Source of the DNA: Tetranychus cinnabarinus
Lineage: Eukaryota; Arthropoda; Arachnida; Trombidiformes; Tetranychidae
NCBI GenBank assembly: GCA_022266195.1
Contig: WHVY01000001.1
Coordinates: 10,540,001-10,604,000, forward strand
DNA length: 64,000 nt
Direction: 5' to 3'
The position numbers and the translations under genes were made by a program. Below, piece after piece: positions 61,343 to 64,000 of the stretch (the first letter of the stretch is position 1; the number at the start of each line of letters is the position of its first letter). Under the pieces are notes generated by a model. That model was not told the origin of the DNA. It made no database searches and saw only the letters and a program-made list of their open reading frames with translations.

Positions 61343-64000
61343 AGTGAATTTGACTGTACAAAAATTGGCTTAGTGAAAACAAAAATATAATGAATTTTTT
61401 TTATAAATATGTATATATTTACACTTATTTATAGTATTATGAAATGTAATAAAAAGGTGAAATTAGTTGCTGTTTAAACTCTACGTAAATCTGTACAAAT
61501 GAATTTAACAGCAAGAAGGTATGAGATATGATGAAGATGAGAATTGAACAGGGAAGAAGAGATGAAAGATTATACAAAAAATGGTAAAGGGAAGGATAAA
61601 AAGGTTAGTTGAATAAATTAATTAACGAAAAAAAGAGAACAATTAAATTTTGACTAAACATAAAGTATTCTGACGAAGATATATTTTTAAGCAAAAAGTC
61701 AGAAATGTGAGGCCATATGTTGTTGGCATGGTAATGCTGTTTGGATAACACCTTTAAAACATTACGCGGTTATTGTAAAAACTGATTAACAGTAAATTTG
61801 TCTAAAATTGTAAATAAATAGTAAAAAATGATTAAGCCTACAAAATATAATAAAATTAAGAATTAAGATGATCACCAATGATTAAATTGAGTATTACTAT
61901 GTTGTGATATCAAGCCTGGAAGAAATAATTGAGCTTATAATGAGCTTCGACAAAATATGATTGAATTATTTTAATACAAATTAAAATTATTATTGTGACG
62001 ATTGATTTTATTGAAATAGACAATTAGATTAATAAAATCTGAATCAAAAGAAATTGGAATATTTGAAGTTGGAAATGTTGATGTGAGAGCTTGAGAGGTT
62101 TTCTGGATTCAGGTAAAGCTGATCTTCAATGGCTTAATGGTTGGTGATTAAAATTATTTCAATTTGTATAACTAAACTGATGATTGTTAACACCATTCAA
62201 TTGTAATTGTAGTTGTTGAGAGGGTTGATGGTTTTTGTTGGGATATAAGGTGAAAAGGATACAGAATGACACTTTTCGGTTGTCAAATTGTCTCCTGATT
62301 ATTGACAAAACAAGTTAACAGGAAAGGAAAGTGAAAGCAAAAATATTGATTAGTTAATAGTCTTTAGATAGGATCAAGTTGAGATTGGTTATTTGTGTTA
62401 ATAATTTCAATGATGAAGACACAAAACCTAAAATTTATGGTCACTGGACTCAGCTTAAATGTTGATCAATCTATTGGTCAGCAATGAAACTGCAATACAA
62501 AAGAAAGATAGAATCAAAATTGCATCTTGAAAACATATCAAGAGCAAAAAAAATTAATTTCTCATTACTAAATCAATCATTATTGACTGGAACTAGAGTT
62601 TGAGGTAACAATTAATACGCAGTGGAAGTAAGTAAATTGTTCGAGATGAACCATCTGAATCTTGCTCCAATGAAGCTTAATTAACTGTTATTATGAAGAG
62701 TGATAATAAGACTAAAGGCTTATTATCAGTTAGGTCACTGTTTATCAAATGAGTCTTGAATTGAAAACTAAGCCTCAGGTTAGCCTCAACTGATCCACTC
62801 ACTTAGTAACTTATGTTTCATCTTTCAATGAAATTGATTGTAAACATTGATCATCAAAAAACTGGTTTTGGGTTTAAACTTCACTTTCACTTACTCACTA
62901 ACTCACTGACTGAGTTTACTTTCTCTCTCTCTTTCTCCATCAAATACTTGAAGGGTTAAAACAAGTAACAAAATACCTAAATTGAGATGTAAATGGTTAA
63001 TTAGAGTAAGATACTTTTACTCTTAGGGATTATTTTGATGCGGAATAGACTATTGAAACAACAATGGAGTTTCTGGTTGAAGAGTTTATCTATTCCTTGG
63101 TTTTAAAATTTAAAACAAGGATTGAGTATTAGTGTTGGAAACGAAAAACATATCGATACATGAAATAGTAAATTATCAACAATTGATAAATAAACTACTC
63201 AATTTTTAACACACCAATTGGAAAGGGTATCGTAAAGGTTTGATTTAGAGATAAACATAAACATTAGAACGAATTTTGTTGATGAAATAAAATTGTATTT
63301 TTTTCCTTCTCGTCATCACCATCATCATTGTCATCATCAAAATGATCATCATTTATTGAAGGCAACTTTTCTTGATTAGGCAAAACCACTTGAATAGGTT
63401 CCAGTTTGAAAAAACCCTTCAAGGTTTATGGGAATTTACTGAGAGAAACCAGCTTTAATTAACTTTTCGACTGCTATCTTCCTTAACAAAAAGGTATCTC
63501 TAATGATGCTTTCTTTCTGGATAGCCAAGAGGAGGATAAAGTGGTCAAATTCATCTCCAAACAAAATAAGCTTATAGAAGGTCATAGGTAATGGATTGAG
63601 AATCGCCTGACTCAGGTGTATTCAAACGCAAAACGAGTCCCAAATTGTAAGCAGATAGATTGTTTACCACTTTTTAAGCCGTTGCCAGTAAAAATTTGTT
63701 TTTGTCCAATTGTCATTAAAGATGAAACCTTCCTCTTCCATCGTCTTCTAAGACGTTCCTCCTCCTCCTACCTTTCTTCCACCTACTTCTATTGATCCCT
63801 CTAACCATCTCTCCTCTATCAACTCTTTTTAGACTTTGCTTTATTGACAAAACTGGTGGTTCCATTGGAAATATTGAATGAAAATAAAACAACCTTTGGC
63901 TATCCATTTCTCAACTTTCATTGTTAAACCAGCAGCATATATGGATTTGACTGAATAAACGAGAAAAATAAAAGACGAAAAAATGATGAAACTAGGTTAG
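61343..64000. other. Gene-poor right end of window
   Basis: 2.66 kb of AT-rich DNA after the RIOK3 start. The RIOK3 promoter should be at its left end; no TATA box stands out. A 63-codon minus frame at 63716-63907 is basic and low complexity and I do not regard it as a gene. No RNA gene or mobile element was recognised. Confidence 0.45.

Noticed and set aside
63716..63907. 63-codon basic minus-strand frame
   Set aside because: Arg/Lys-rich low-complexity product of a C/T-rich tract; no family or splice context.
1..64000. tRNA, rRNA, snRNA, CRISPR or viral elements
   Set aside because: I looked for tRNA B-box words, tandem spacer-repeat patterns and replicase or integrase motifs by eye and found none; a covariance-model search could still find a small RNA gene.

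Overview
This window is eukaryotic nuclear DNA. It is strongly AT-rich, its genes are split by GT-AG introns (many of 60-120 bases, a few of 1-3 kb), and the proteins are animal ones. A protein of the mite group 7 allergen family, a class B peptide receptor like arthropod diuretic hormone (DH44/CRF) receptors, and a KIF16B/Klp98A kinesin suggest a compact arthropod genome. A mite of the spider-mite type is my best inference; there is no direct marker of species. Nothing looks bacterial, viral or recently transferred.

Layout, left to right. 1-2641 (-) is the 5' part of HIRA, a histone H3.3 chaperone, running off the left edge. 3013-3546 (-) is an unidentified Thr-rich acidic protein, head to head with Akt kinase (3948-10107, +). 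12276-12997 (-) is a group 7 allergen-like secreted protein with a TATA box. 14761-16965 (+) is MOCS1, with the MOCS1A and MOCS1B cistrons and an intron whose 5' splice site contains the MOCS1A stop codon. An unidentified, possibly decayed gene lies at 17884-18473 (-). A secretin-family receptor spans 22459-28359 (+) in 11 exons; one of its introns holds a three-copy repeat with long inverted arms. An SLC41-type Mg2+ transporter (28894-35144, -) appears to have a distant 18-base first coding exon.

The second half holds a four-exon NCBP2AS2-like gene (37318-38223, -), head to head with LSM11 (38598-39335, +). KIF16B kinesin (39985-43163, -) follows, then a tentative two-exon gene (46808-47337, +), TMA7 (49371-49651, +) and a short intronless ATF2-type bZIP gene (50311-50883, +). 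A decayed partial duplicate of KIF16B lies in two blocks (51251-51984 and about 54375-54815, -) that flank a LITAF-domain gene (52878-53470, -). The window ends with PSAT1 (55003-56970, -), RIOK3 (58624-61342, -) and a gene-poor tail.

Most genes are unrelated housekeeping or signalling genes: chromatin (HIRA), histone mRNA processing (LSM11), translation and ribosome biogenesis (TMA7, RIOK3), serine and molybdenum-cofactor synthesis (PSAT1, MOCS1), phosphoinositide and endosome functions (Akt, KIF16B, LITAF). I see no operon-like pathway cluster. Gene models were built by hand from open frames, splice signals and remembered family features, so exon edges are inferences unless stated otherwise.
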